From contig JASSKH010000002.1 of assembly GCA_031763025.1 (NCBI GenBank), forward strand, positions 20,278,168 through 20,342,167: a DNA stretch of 64,000 nucleotides. The letters are read 5' to 3'. The notes under the pieces were generated by a model that worked only from the letters and a program-made list of their open reading frames with translations, was not told the DNA's origin and ran no database searches. This stretch comes from Macrocystis pyrifera (Eukaryota > Sar > Phaeophyceae > Laminariales > Laminariaceae). Positions 10,306 to 22,617 of the stretch are shown piece after piece; the stretch's first letter is position 1, and every line of letters starts with the position of its first letter. The translations under genes and the position numbers were made by a program.

Positions 10306-10530
10306 CGGATGACGTGCGCACGCGCATCTGTTCTGTTGTAACAACAGGACAGCGGAGCGGACGACGTCTGCCCTCTGCTCATAGAAGCAATCTTCGCAGA
10401 AGCAGAACCCTATCTCACCCTGACCCGGTAAGCAAAAAAAGGCTGACCGGTCGAACTTGTAGCACTCAAACAGGGTGGTGGTGTCCGTGATGGCAAGAGA
10501 CCGGCAAGCCTCCCGGTCACAGTGAAAGTA
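10306..10530 (-). pseudogene. Cys-rich zinc-finger-like coding relic, unrecognised family
   Basis: The minus strand is open without an ATG for about 75 codons. It begins YFHCDREACRSL, continues LFECYKFDRSAFFC, then PGQGEIGFCFCEDCFYEQ, and ends near NRCACARHP. Cysteines fall at positions 4, 9, 23, 33, 43, 45 and 48, a spacing that suggests metal binding. A stop lies four codons upstream, and the preceding gggag could be a splice acceptor, so this may be an internal exon. Downstream the apparent frame shifts into an 18-residue tandem repeat. I do not recognise the family. Residue composition favours real coding origin over chance. Confidence 0.4.
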
Positions 10531-10734
10531 CTCCCGTCAACCACGCCCATAGGATGGTCACACGCCAAGACAGGAGCTGCCTTGACGATGGGAGACCACG
10601 GTACCGGTTGGCAATGACTCCTGCAAGACAAGCAAGAGGGAAAATAACAAGCCAGGAGACAGGCAGTCAAGCGGAAACCATCAGAACCGTACGAGAAGTC
10701 ATAAATAGAAAATCTTCCAGATACCACTAGTGCA

Positions 10735-10965
10735 GCAGGAAGCATCGCAACGTGGCGTAGCATCGGTTGTACCACTAGTACAGCAAGAACCATCGGAACG
10801 TCGGCGGATTAGTATGCTGCTGTAGTACTGTTGAACTGCTGTACTGGGTAGGTTTTCGCCACATGGCGTTGCATCATGCGCGGGTGGTCAGCAAACACAA
10901 CCAAAAGCATGAGTAAGCATCGGAACGTCGGTGGTGTGGGTATGTACGTACAAGGCGCTTCGCTC
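10735..10965. repeat. Dispersed repeat D3, copy 1
   Basis: Shares gtaccactagtacagcaagaa, ccatcggaacgt, ggcgggtggtcagcaaac-like and aacgtcggtggtgtgg with 12075-12400. Confidence 0.55.
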
Positions 10966-11010
10966 CGCGGGCGGCCTACGCCGCCCGCTACGCTCGCTCA
11001 GGAAGAAAAA
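10960..11010. repeat. GC-rich palindromic stretch
   Basis: A perfect palindromic core, gggcggcctacgccgccc, is flanked by cgcttcgctccg and ctacgctcgctc. It could form a strong hairpin. A weaker relative, cttcgcgtcgtgggcgg, is at 11150-11195. Function unknown. Confidence 0.5.
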
Positions 11011-11399
11011 GTACATCAAATTATGCAAAGCGGATGGAGGTCGATGATTGAATATTGTTTTTTTCATGACTGTAGTTGCAAACTGGGGACTTGATAATGC
11101 CAAGAGTCCCGCCGCCATGCTTCAGGAGAAAACAGCTCGGACGCCACATACGCTTCGCGTCGTGGGCGGTTTTCCGCTACGCCCGCTCACATGTCGTACG
11201 TACGTACATACCCCAGGTAGGGTACTTATTCTCTTCTTTCGATATGCTCTGTGTCTGTACGTGTATGTACGAAAGATAAAGCACAGCACGGCACAGCAAA
11301 ACAGCAAAAACAACGAAAATGAAACCGAGAATTTCTGAAAGAAAAAAAATCCCCGTCCTCTTTCGTATAATAATTTAGTATTATACCTAAGTCAAAAAG

Positions 11400-11935
11400 A
11401 AAAAATGAAAAAATCAAACAGCAGAGCTTCTATGTCAGCCTCGTGCGCCGCCTGCCCCTCTCGCGACCATCTCGCCACGGGTTCGGTCCGGGAAAAGCTT
11501 TCCTTCCTCTCTTTCACAGTGAGCCCCGTCGCCCGCCTCGCGCGAAGCCCGATGCTCACCGTCGACCTCCGTTCGCCAGCTCCAACATTGTTAATGCTCA
11601 GCCTGGGTACCTTCCTCTTGTCATTTCAGCCCGGTCGCAAAAATAAGCAGCGCTTGAATATCATTTTACAATCCCGAACGACCCTCAACTACTCGTACGT
11701 ACTCTATCAAAAATCACGAATGGAGGCCAGCCAGTGCCAATTGATGCATCCCTCGTGTCGCGAGGCACACGCGACGCCTAGCCACAAAACCGGCGACCGC
11801 GCTCCTTGCAACTCCCCCTCTACCCGCCAGCACCCGCTGACCCCGACGGTGCCGGGTTCGCCCGCGGAACCGTGTTCGGGGTACACGCACGCACACGGAG
11901 CGAAAAAAAAGGAAAAAGGAAAAAATAACTGAAAG
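11400..11935. repeat. Dispersed repeat D1, long copy
   Basis: Matches 45640-46110 throughout, with landmarks tctcgcgaccatctc, cacagtgagcc.cgtcgcccgcctcgcg, gtcgcaaaaataagca and ggaggccag. The 3' part is also at 8271-8470. Both longer copies begin after a short a-rich run (aaaaagaaaaa). The 175-codon open frame is not preserved in the other copy, so it is treated as noncoding. Confidence 0.6.
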
Positions 11936-12074
11936 TACGAAGAGAATGGAGAAAACAAAGACCCGCTGGAAAGGTCCGGCAAGTAATAAAAGGAGGCGAT
12001 TTCCAAGTGGGAGCTTGAGAGGCCAGGGATGTACCAACCGAGCACGCTCAGAGAGTGATATCTAAGTAAATAGT

Positions 12075-12400
12075 TCTATAGCAGCCCGCTGGCGTGGCAG
12101 CGGTCGTACCACTAGTACAGCAAGAACCATCGGAACGTTGGTGCGTTAGTGGGCGGATTGGCTCAAAAGCAAAAGTGCTGGGGGTGTGGGTGGTCTGGGT
12201 GGATACGTGGGTTGGTTTTTTCGCTACATAGCGTTCCAGCATAGGCGGGTGGTCAGCAAACGCAACCCAAAGTATGAGAAAGCAATGGAACGTCGGTGGT
12301 GTGGATATATACGTATACCGGCCCTGCTGGCGTCGCAGCGGTCGTACCTAGTACAGCAGTAAAAACATCGAAACGGTGGTGGGTTAGTGGGCGGGTTACG
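12075..12400. repeat. Dispersed repeat D3, one and a half direct copies
   Basis: Two overlapping copies (about 12080-12300 and 12315-12400) of the D3 unit, each starting with gctggcgt.gcagcggtcgtacc and containing gttagtgggcgg.tt. Confidence 0.55.
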
Positions 12401-12689
12401 TCAAAATAAAGTGGCACTGACACCTTCATCCGCTTATCATGGCGGTCAGCAAGATACCAAAAAAGCGATATTAGAGTACAAAAAATGGATACTATGACGC
12501 ACCTTGCGTCAGCAGCAATCTTCTCCCGAGCCTTTCTGCGTGCCGCCGTATTCTTGTTCCGAATAGCAGTTCTGGTGGTGAAATATACAAAAAATAAAAC
12601 AAACAAATTACACACATGATGAGACTACAATGCGGAGTCACATCGTATCGGAGACAATAAAACAGAAGAGAGATGACACACGCCACGCA

Positions 12690-13125
12690 AGTTCAATACG
12701 TATTAGCGCAGCATGGCAGACTACACTACTACAATACTGCATGTATTGAGGTTGCGAAGTATAAACATCAAATACTAGTTCCACACAAGTATCACGAGAC
12801 ACGATCTGGTTGCAGGGATTGTGGTAAAAAGGAAGGGACATTTAGGGGGGCTCCACAACTATGGTTGACGGGCGATCGCAATAACGCAAAACGGGGCAAA
12901 AAGGGAGAGAGATAACACGAAATATCAAACCGTATTAACGCAGCTTGGCAGACTAGACTACTAATACTACAATACTGCAGATATTGAAGTTGCGCCTCAT
13001 GCCAACGAAATACTTGTTCCACGCAATCATAATGACACGGTCTGGTTGCAGGGAGTGTGGTAACAAGGGAGGGAGATTTACGGGGGATCGACGACTACGG
13101 TTGACGGACGAGAGCCACAGCATGA
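12690..13125. repeat. Tandem pair of a unit of about 230 bp
   Basis: Copies at about 12697-12880 and 12930-13110 share gtattaacgcagc.tggcagac, ctacaatactgca, cacggtctggttgcaggga and acggttgacgg. No gene. Confidence 0.6.
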
Positions 13126-13159
13126 CACTGCTGTATACCCCCAGCAACAGTTGTTGACT

Positions 13160-13450
13160 ATGAGCATGGCGATACACGGAAAACGGTTATACGGGGTGTT
13201 TTGCACACCTTCTCGCAGCAGCAGCCTCCTTCCGACCCTTGCTGCGAGCGGCGTGCTTCCGAGAGGAACTTTGTGCCCGTGCTTCAGTAACTCTTTGTGC
13301 GCGGGCTTCCATCCTTGCGAGTCTTTCCAATCGAGCAGCAATTGCTCTAGGTCCTTGCACGACCTCAGGAACTCCCGAAGTGCCTTGAGACTGCGGTACT
13401 GCTGCCGCTTTGCTTCTGCTGCTGTTATCCGTTCGGTAAGTACGTCAACT
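13160..13450 (-). other. Coding-like Arg/Lys/Leu-rich segment, unassigned
   Basis: Two minus-strand frames are open across this stretch. One contains LKALREFLRSCKDLEQLLL followed by DWKDSQGWKPAHKELLKHG. The other contains IAARLERLARMEARAQRV followed by EARAQSSSRKHAARSKG. Both have charged, helix-prone composition, so one frame is probably a coding relic, but the true frame cannot be decided. A good plus-strand donor (gtaagt at 13436) also lies here. Confidence 0.25.
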
Positions 13451-13920
13451 TACCGTAAAGAAGGAAGCGACCCTGCCGAAAAACACCACTAAAAATATCG
13501 CGAACCCCATGGGGTAGAGACCTCGCCGCCAAAAGCGACTTTGCACGGCCGCTTGCGAGCGGCGGGCAACGAACTCATAAACGCCGTCAGCCAATCCCGC
13601 TGAGCGAGCCATGCTTCTATACGGTGATCCCACTTTTGTTACGATCGATGTGCTGTAATCCAATTTGAGAAAAAAAATGCTGCTCGTACCGACTCTTGCA
13701 CAAGCGATTGTCCCGCGGGTGGGACTGGGTCGCGTAGTTCAAGGCGCAGGGCTCCGTTGAATCCGAAAGTTGGCCCAGACTGCTTGTAAGTGTGTCGGCT
13801 ATCGATTCGCGCGGTATACATGTCAACATCGGGAGCGGTTTGGGACCAGATTTTGCGAGGATTGGAGTTTCTTTGTGACGGGCGACAGCTAGACAGGTTT
13901 CGAATTTCTGATTGAGGATA

Positions 13921-14784
13921 CCCTAGGTAAGGCCAATTATTATGCAGTCGAAAACGTGGATTGAAAAAGCCGGTTTCCGATCGGTTACTTTCCCCACTGG
14001 ATTGTGAATCGCTACGCTTCTTATCGCCCGTCGGATCGAGCATACAGTTTTTGCGTTTTTTTCTGTAGGCGTTTGACGTAAGGGAGTGACTAGCTAGACT
14101 AGCCCAAAGAAAAAAGGGTAGGATAGGCGGAAGTCGATTCGAAACTGTTTCGCTGTAATGTTCATGGGGTCAGAGAGGTCTTCATTTTCCAGCAGCTGCG
14201 CCCAACCACGCATACATGCTGATGTCTCGCTGCTTCCTCGAGCAGCGTGAGAGCTACACACGCGGTGCGTTCTCCTCGATGGTGTCCCCGAGGCCATCGC
14301 GGCGCTGGACATCGCGTCGCTGGACTTCTTCGAGAGCCGCCAAAGCTACAGCCAGTGCAGCAGTTGGCAAAATGTATCGATAGCGCGCACTGCGGCCACC
14401 GGGTCCTGACGCGTGCCGCTGACGGGCGTAGATAACGGATGTATCACGCTGACTCGCGGCGATTTGAAGCATAAATGACAGCAGCCAAGCCAGCGTCGCC
14501 GATGTTGTGGTGTGGGGTCGTGTCGTATGTCGTTTTGTTGTGGCGTGAGGTGTGATACTCGTTTGCGGCGGGACTTTCAATTTTTTCCGAAGCATGAATC
14601 CGACTGGCGTGTTGGATCGAAAATCTCAGTTTTCTCGACTGTCTGGTCCAGTTCAATTTTTTTTCCGAAAAATCTTGGATTTAAATGGCGTTTTATACTG
14701 CATAGGGTCATTTTTTGTCTCCAATCGGAAACCGGCTTTTCAATCTATGTTTCCGACTGCATAAGAACTGGCCTCAACCTAGGG
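13921..14784 (-). mobile_element. Decayed DNA transposon with 64-bp TIRs and a Harbinger-like transposase relic
   Basis: The left arm 13921-13984 (starts ccctaggtaaggcc, ends ttccgatcgg) is the inverted complement of 14721-14784 (starts ccaatcgg, ends ggcctcaacctaggg) at roughly 80% identity. Similarity stops sharply on both outer sides, which fixes the ends. Between them the minus strand has a transposase N-terminal relic. The immediate flanks (ata and aac) do not form a convincing duplication. 864 bp is too short for an autonomous element. Confidence 0.65.
14094..14595 (-). pseudogene. PIF/Harbinger-like transposase N-terminal relic
   Basis: One minus-strand frame (to 14254) ends with LAALEEVQRRDVQRRDG. 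After a shift, the next frame reads GWAQLLENEDLSDPMNI, AKQFRIDFRLSYPFFFGLV, then a stop. An FR.DFR..Y..F..LV segment after an acidic run is typical of the region just before the DDE domain in Harbinger-type (DDE_Tnp_4) transposases. This is recognised from the motif pattern only; no alignment was run. No DDE catalytic residues remain, the frame is broken, and the relic lies inside a 64-bp TIR pair. Confidence 0.45.
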
Positions 14785-15164
14785 AACTGCGTACACTGAA
14801 AGTCCATTGTAGCTGCTGCTGTTTTTGCTGGCTTCGAAGGTTTGCACGGGTAAGAACCGTTCCAACTTCCTTGGAAACGACTTCGGCGGTTAACGGTATA
14901 CCACTCGAATGAACGGTAAGGTACTGTTGTACGAGAACGAAGCCCAGCAATAGTACTGCATATTGAATGCTGGTATACTCGTAGTAATATTAAATTACAA
15001 GCCAAGCATGTAATTTTTTTCTTTTCTTTGTACATTTAACAGTACAAAATGCACAATAATTTTACCCCGGGAAAATAAGTAATAATACGTACGTACTCAC
15101 CAGGTTTTTATTTCGAACACAAAACAGTGCCACACGACACATAGTACCAAAACACACACAATAC

Positions 15165-15650
15165 CCCACATTGAGTCAGTATACAACTGCTCCGTCCGTA
15201 CCCTCGACGTATATATAAATCGGGCACTCCGGGGGTTATACCCGAATACTTGACCGGGCTCCACGGGATTGAGACAAAGGTAGACCCGTACCCAGAAATG
15301 TGCAACAGTCTTGAATAACTTACAGAAGTTCCGGGCGCGGGTATGAATGTCGTTCATTACTCACAGAACTGGCGGGTACGGATATAAAAGCCTCACAGAA
15401 CTCACAGAAGTTCTGGTATTGTGGTACGATCGTACAGAGCTCACAGAAGTTCCAGGCAGGTATAAACATGTTGAACCCATACCCCGGGTATTGTGGCTCG
15501 AGCGCACAGAATTTACATAAGTTCCGGGTACGGGAATGTGGTATATAACTTAAAGAAGTCCGGGTACGGGTATGAATATCATACAGAACTCACAGAAGTT
15601 CTTTGTAGGGAAACATCCGGGAAAACACCATGGTTCTGTGCGTACCCTAG
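15165..15650. repeat. Tandem repeat T1 (gtacgggtat family), locus 2
   Basis: Several direct copies of the unit described at 9040-9400, with tcacagaagttccgggc, gggtatgaatgtcgt and acccgggtattgtggc. The two loci are about 6 kb apart in the same orientation. Confidence 0.6.
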
Positions 15651-15787
15651 AGAACATAACCTTGCATATTTCGAGACATCCATACTTTTGATACGATACA
15701 CAACACCCAACACTATTAATCCTATCCTTACTGTAGTACAAACCGGACACTCTGATCATATACGAGTATGTGAAATTTTCGTAATGT

Positions 15788-15967
15788 TTCGAACTTATAT
15801 CTCTTCGTAAGCGCACTTTTTCGCAAAACGCCAAGTAGTCCACACGCGAAGCCCGGCCGGACACAGTGGTCGAGGTCCGCGCGATCCGTGCACTCGGGAG
15901 TGCGTGGCAAGCCCTCAAAGTTTTTTGCAGCGGAAGGGGATGAGACGATTTGCCGGGGGTTCAGCAC
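15788..15967 (-). pseudogene. Conserved coding-like fragment P1, copy 1
   Basis: Minus-strand peptide with NFEGLPRTPECTDRA and LLGVLRKSALTKRYKF. The fragment at 48600-48800 reads NFERSPRFPEWTDRA and LLGVLFKRARTKRYVE at the same spacing (one residue gap). Conservation at the amino-acid level with diverged DNA suggests both descend from a coding sequence under selection. I do not recognise the family; a transposon origin is likely because it is dispersed. Confidence 0.4.
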
Positions 15968-16829
15968 GAGGACCTTTTTCTTCTCATGTACGTACCCAGA
16001 CTGACGTTACCGTTCAAACTGTTTTGTGCTTGTTTTTTTTGCACCGAGCACGGCCCACAGCCCAGACAACAATACCGCAGTTCACAGAGCATGTTAATCT
16101 CCAGCTGCCCATAGCACCACAATTCTGCCGCCCAGCAGCAGCAGCGGGCAGCACCTTGCGCGTATGGCTGATCGTACTATGGCTAGTTGCTTTATTAGAG
16201 ATTGAGAACGATCGCTTGACCACGCCGCCACCACACCATCAATCTCCTCACTGCTGCTTCTTCTGCGTATTACTGTATGTGATCCAACATTGCCACTGCT
16301 CCAGCTGCGCGCAGCACAGTGTGCCAACAGCAGCAGGCAGTGTATTCTGCGCATGTAGCAGATCCGCGCTGTACTCTCAGTACTATTAATAGTGTTCGTT
16401 GTTGTTGGCATTGGCATTGGCCTATGCACGAACCTGTCGCAGTGTGACCCGGCATTTTTTACTTCCTACCGATTAATCCCCGGATCGATATGTAGGAGTC
16501 GAGTACAACAATCGTTCGCGCAATCATCGTGTGCATTCGTACCTAACAGTACTATTACTGCTGCTGTTCCCTAAACTGCTGACCGATCGATCCTAGATCC
16601 AGCTGAAAAGGCAGCAGTACACGTTCCCTTGTCGCAGTACGCGTATCTTCTGCAGTCGTGCCATATCACATGGCATTTTACAGCGGTACTGCTGTACATG
16701 CAGTTGTACCAGCCTAAGCTACCCTTGAAATATCCTGAAGTGTGTTTTAGATTGCGTGAAAACCTCAATTTGCAAGCTGTACGAGTACTCTATTAACGGC
16801 GTAAATGACGCTCAATAATATTTTCATTT

Positions 16830-18220
16830 ACGAGGTTCGAGTCCCACGTTGCTTGCCTTCTTTTTTTTGTTTTTGTTGTACCAGTACGTACATTTCGTTT
16901 CTGACCTATTTATACGTAGGATAGAAGTTGTGTGTTTTCGCGCAAGGTCTCGGAGTTTGGGCTCGCTTACATGTGGCGTGTGCTCAAATCTGAACCTTTC
17001 ACAGATGCTCCCAATACTTGGGAGGAAGGCAAAGAATGTACGAGAAAACTAATGTAGGTACTTCGTGCACTCGCCGTAATTGAGGTTTGTACTGCAGATA
17101 ATGCGGGTACTCGCTGTATTTCGAGGTTCTGCACTACTGCGGAAACTTCCGGGCTCGAAGCATTCCGGGATTCGCTACTGTGGATGGTCCCTGTACTTTC
17201 AAGTACCTCGGGGTTCTGTACTGCGGGTAATACGAGTACTGGCAGTATTTCGTGCAACGGTAGTGTTCGTATTGCGATTACTCGTAGTAACGCAATACTC
17301 TCAGTTTGCCCGGTATACTTGGAGTACGAAGTATGAGGTTTACTTTGATCATCTGTGCCCCGAGTCGACAATTCATGCCCATTATTTGGCAGAAAACACT
17401 TACAGATGGTCTGGCGAGTGGGAGTTGAAGCAAACTTCTTTCGCCGGGAGCAACCCGAGCGCTTGAAGTACTGGCAGTATTTCGGAAACACGTACTGCGA
17501 GTACTCTCAGTATCTCGAGGTTCTGTGCTGCCGATATTGCCTGTACTCCAAGTATTTGGGGGTTCGATACTGCGGATACTTATTTGCCTTTACTCTAGGA
17601 GTTCTGTAATGCTCATACTCCCAGTACTCTCAGTATTTAAACTTCTCAGTATTCCCAATAATTGGGCTTTCTATGTACTCGCCGTATTCTGGCCGCCAGT
17701 ACTCCAATCTTCTTACTACTCGGACTACGCAATGCACTCCCAGCATCTGTGCCTTATTTTACCCTGAGCGCCAAGAAAGATATATTTTGCGCGTAAACAT
17801 TTAGCATTTGCTGTCTTTTACGCAGCCGGTAACCGAAGCGGTTAAATCGAAATTTTGCTCAAAACTCCTCCTTGCAAGCTTGATGAGATAAATTCGATCC
17901 CGCGCAAATATTGTCGCATCCTCGACCTCAAGCAACTTTTGCATACATACGTTTACGCCGCAAGCATTGAACTTACCACCTCGAGCCATCTGTTCTTCAT
18001 CAATACCCACTTACTGGTACCCTCTCTTATATTATTGTAGTAATGATCCCACATTAATTCCGAAAACCGTATAGTTTGTCCTCCAAAAAGTGTGTGTTCC
18101 TCACATTAATGATGGGTGAATGCAGTGCTAAACAGGTGCGCAGGTATTCGTACGAGCACTACTTCGTTCTTGCGCCACCCCCTAGACACTTCCCGGAGGG
18201 GAACCTTGTAATGAGTATAA
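16830..18220. repeat. Repeat R3 (1.4-1.5 kb unit), diverged copy
   Basis: Homologous to the tandem units at 61697-64000. Shared blocks are gagtttgggc.cgctta..tgtggcgtg, cctttcaca/aacatttcaca, caata.ttggga, many gtactcgcagtatttcg submotifs, tatattattgtagtaatg, and cttcccggaggggaaccttg near the end. The inner part is itself a degenerate tandem array of a 40-60 bp motif (cagtat.tcgaggttctgtactgcg). No gene. Confidence 0.65.
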
Positions 18221-20900
18221 ATGCAGGGCTGAAAGCTCAAGATTTTCAGCAAATGGAACTGGGCACTGATACAACTTCCAGGTGAATCAGTGTGACATTG
18301 AAAATGCAGCTTTGGGGTGCACTGGACGTAGGAATGGCTGTAGCGTTTTTGGGAACATATAGCGTGAAGGTCCATGTGTCTCATCCCGAAGAGCGTAATC
18401 GTTATAATATCTACGTAGATACGTATAAACCTGTTAGTACCACAACAGTACACTATTTCGTTGAAACTTCAATCACTGCAACCTGTTTTCGAGTATTTGC
18501 TGTAGTAGTCCATACTCGTACCCGTTACTCGTACGGTACTCGTAAATTGGTACGTAGCCCACACTCAAAACAGCTAAAAACAAGTTCGGACGGTCGACTG
18601 TGCCTCGCGCCTAGAGGGTCTAGACCATTACATCTACTGCGGCATACCTGGTAGGCACTATCAACTCTTCACCCAGGTTTCTTCTGCATAAAGCAGGGTC
18701 ATCGCCGCCCAATGTCGGCCTTTGCGAGCGTCTCGAAATGTGTCAGAGCTAACTTAAACCGGTGCCATGGATTCAAGACGAGCCATAAGTACAAAAAAAA
18801 CATACAAGTTTGATATAACACTGAAAAACTTTGGTTTCGGCGTACAATTCCTGCAGCACTGTGCGCCCCGGATACCAATACTACCTTTGCCAAGCTCTGT
18901 GCGGCGCACAGTCAATTGCGCTGGCTGTGGACTCTCGCATACCACCCTCACCTCGAGGGAAAACCAGAGATTCGGAGATCTCCATCCACGCAACTGCTTC
19001 CACCGCGCGTTTACAAGCGATAACCGCCGGATGTTGTTTGGTCGGCGGTGCGTCTACTGATAACGTCAATCCCTATTTTTTGGTTACCTACCAAGCTGAG
19101 ATCAAGAGCTGACTAGACTTCGTGGTTTAGGCCCACATGCAGAACTCCACGTGTTTTTTGTCTCACGACGCAGCGACCTCTGCAAACGCCAACAATCACA
19201 TCCCTTACATCTTAAGAGTGATTCGTGTGCCATGCCTCTCCGTTTCCAAGGCTAAGGCTATCAGACGCGGGCTAGTATAGCCACAAACGGCAAATCTTTC
19301 GGCCACATAAAATGAAAAACGGTTTTTGTTTCATCTCCAGTGATTTACCAATCACAAGCAGTGACACATTTTCGTCGTGAACCACTCGGAGTTCAAGCGT
19401 GAGCCGACTCAAGCGTGCTTTAAACCACACCTCGCAATTCACAATCAGCAGATTCCACGCCCGTCTGGATTGCGGACCTCTGCGCTTTTAGCGATGCCTA
19501 ACCGCACGTCATCGCAGCTGATGCGACGATCATCAGCAGTAGCAGGCAGCAGTAGCCCCCTCCGAGGCCGATGCAGCTCTACCTGCCCGACGGCTCTATC
19601 AGACGCACCTAGTTCTCTTTCATCTGGAAAAAAAAAAACGTACCAGGTACTCGTAAGATAAAACCTGCTATTAATAAGTGCGAGTACAAACAAAACATGC
19701 AACGAAGTAGACGGAAACAGCAGCACACACAGGGGGGCTCGGCGAACGACAGCTTATTGTCCAGCAGGTCGTTCCTCATCATCTCCATCTCGAGATAATC
19801 TTGCACCGAGTGTCCGCTCTCATGAGGAGGAGCAGACTCTCCCCTCTACAATCCACAAACACGCACGGAATATGATTCAGTTTTTTACTGCCTACTTTCG
19901 GAGGGTGCCCTCGCATTTTCCGCATGGGTGCGCCGCTCGTCCTGTTGCTTCACGGCTGCGTCACGCATAGTTCCGCCGCGACGAAGCCGCGAACACTGAT
20001 AGCCTTGTAGTGGCGCGCGCGAGGTTACTCGCTGCAACAAAGGGTGTCTCGCCGGGTGTTTCGTTGTCTGCCGACTCGCGCGTGGTGGAGCAAAGCGTCC
20101 GTTTATTTTTGTTATTTGAGGAGAATACGATATTTGCGCGATTGGATTCCATTAGGCTGTAGTGCAAATATAGATGAGTATTCGAAGTTGATTTTACTAG
20201 GAACAAACGTTTATTCGGGCGCAGTTTGCTGTGCCATGTCCTTCACATCTATAGTAACGAAGGCGGTTTAGATCCTCGAGGTCAGGGTGACAACTTTGTC
20301 AAGATAAAACCACCGAACAATCATGTTTTTGGCCTTTTCGTGTCTAACGTGCTTCAGAGTTGATTGAGACAACCGTGTTCAGGTACTCTTACCCACACCT
20401 GATATTATAGCCTATGAACCACGGCCAACTCGGGCTTACGATCAAGCAATCTGCGTTGGAAATCTGCCGTTTATGCAGTATTTAAGGAGGTTATGTGACC
20501 GTGGGAAGGTTGGCGTCATTTCCTGATGGTTTTTTTTTCATGGTCGCTGAAAAAAAACTCCACATAGATCGAAGCGTTTTGCGGTGGAACAAGCCCATAT
20601 TGACAGTCATACCTGTGCTCCAATTCAAAGCCTAAAACGGCATGCGATTACAGAATATTTTCAATGGATTTGCCTATGCAGTAGATCTTTGAGAATTTCC
20701 ATTGCCCCATAATGGCCAAAGTTTACGGCAAAAACAAAAATAACGATTGGGAAAATATGTTTACAGATTGGATTTGATTTCATGAAAAATACGTGTTTGC
20801 GTCCTATCGGGAAAGGTAATTATTCGTTATAATCTTTTCAAAATCGAAAGAATGCAGCGCCTCACAACGCCCAGCCGGCAAACCCCGACGAGAGTAGACG
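18221..20900. other. Unassigned sequence, no supported gene
   Basis: Short open frames only, none with recognisable motifs. A minus-strand pyrimidine tract with ccag (about 19620-19640) looks like a splice acceptor, followed by an open frame containing DERELGASDRAVGQVE to about 19445, which could be an exon. The rest shows no repeat structure I can pair inside the window. Confidence 0.3.
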
Positions 20901-22617
20901 AGAACGAAGGCATGCGTCGGCGCGTGCACGACGCCGCCAGCCTCTGTTTTTGGCTGCGAGGCTAGGAAGCTATAACCCTCAGGGTATCTTGTATCTTGGG
21001 TGGGCGGACGGATACCTAAAACGCCACGGGCGGCATAGCGACGGCGATGCAGCTATCGCAGTCTTGAGCTTATCTTCCCGTTTTTCAGCCGATCACTCGG
21101 TTCTCGTGAGATTTGGTGCATCGAGCTGGTTGAAAATTTAGGATGGGGACCACCACGGTTGTTCTTGAGGCGCCCGCTGGTGTACGCTGGGCTGTGGTCT
21201 GGAGACGTGAGAGCGGCTGTTGTTCCGGTGGCCTCACGTTGTGGTTCTGGATTTATCGCCTCGGTCGTGGTCATCGATGCGATCAAGAATTGCGCCGGAA
21301 CGTCTCGGGGGCGTTGACCCACCGTGAACATGCCGCCCCAAGTTGGATCAACTCCCACATTGGAATTTGATTTACAACCAGGGAAGGTACCCGAGGACCT
21401 GCTTTCGTTTTTCGTCCAAATCGAATTTTAAATACCACAAAATCCTCGGACAATTTGAATTGAAAGGCTATTTTACTGGCAGGGTAAGTCGGACAATTTG
21501 ATGGGTTAGGGTTATAGGGTAATTTGAACGGGTTACGTAGGTCACTTCTACGTGTTGAACTACTTTCCTGGCGTAAAATGGTTGGCCTGTTTGTGCTTTG
21601 GACGATATCAGGAGGACTGTCTCGTGCACGTAGTTGATGGTGTATAATTTTGTTTTTTTGGTCGATTTCGTTGATGCCTTCGGCATATTTTTTGGTTCAT
21701 CGCCGGAGAGCGGTTCGGACGGTTTATCAAATATCTGTCGTGCGTTGTCGAGGAAAATAAGAGTAGCTACTTGGGCACACTATACTTTTTCCAAGACCGG
21801 TGTATGACACCCATCACATTTGGATCATGTGTTATTTTATTTTAGGGAGGGGTGATTACTGTCTCGGTCCAAGAACCCTTTTCGTGTGATTTACTTACGC
21901 TATTGAATTGCGCCAGGGAACAAATATCTATCGACCTTGCTCAGGGATCGAACGGGCCGTCGACATGACATAGTAACTGCTGCTTCTTTAGCTGCGAAAC
22001 CCTTATGCATATATATATCGATTATTTTTCATTGCGTCAGGGATATATACATTTTTTGTTACCGGCACTTGGCATCGAAAACTGCCGTTTGCAGTAAGTG
22101 ATGTTTTACGCTTGAAGCTGCGAGTCTTGCAGTAGCTTCGTAGGCGGCCCTCACTGGGCCGCCGCAGGAACAGCTTTGTGTATATCTACGATTCCTACAA
22201 TAGTACTATCCCCATCGGGGGGTAGTTGACTTGAATCCCGGGCGTGTAGCAAGTCGAAAAGAGGCAGCATCATCAAGCGATCATATTTATACAATGGCAA
22301 GATGGGGTTCGACGATGCGTGGTTGATTTCAAAAATGGACGTGACAATGCAGAGGTACAGTGGTAGCTGAAATCGTGGGCTTCCATGGTTGTGGAGGGCG
22401 CGGCGTCTAGGAATCGAGGAAAGCCATCCCGTGAATACTCGCCAGTTTGCGCGACTTTGAAGACTAGATCACGCGACACGGATCCCGGCCGGGACTCAAC
22501 CTTAAACTTGCACCGTAGTGTCCACGCGGCCCCGTGTCCCGCACCCAAAAGCGCGAAAAAAGACCAACGGCCCAAAATGAAGACTTGACGATGCGCAAAA
22601 AAAGTGCATTGCATGCA
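20901..22617. other. Unassigned sequence with possible short coding relics
   Basis: A minus-strand frame at 21053-21358 (contains VDPTWGGMFTVGQRPRD) and another at 22273-22530 (contains KFKVESRPGSVSRDLVF) have protein-like composition but no recognised family. 22065-22105 is a stray fragment of macro-repeat module c. Neither frame is supported enough to call a gene. Confidence 0.25.

Noticed and set aside
11405-11932. 175-codon ORF in repeat D1
   Set aside because: The frame is not conserved in the paralogous copy at 45641-46110.
16770-16860. Possible tRNA (ggttcgagtccc box near 16836)
   Set aside because: The T-arm cannot form five pairs, spacing to the possible acceptor stem is three bases too long, and no A-box or D-arm is present.
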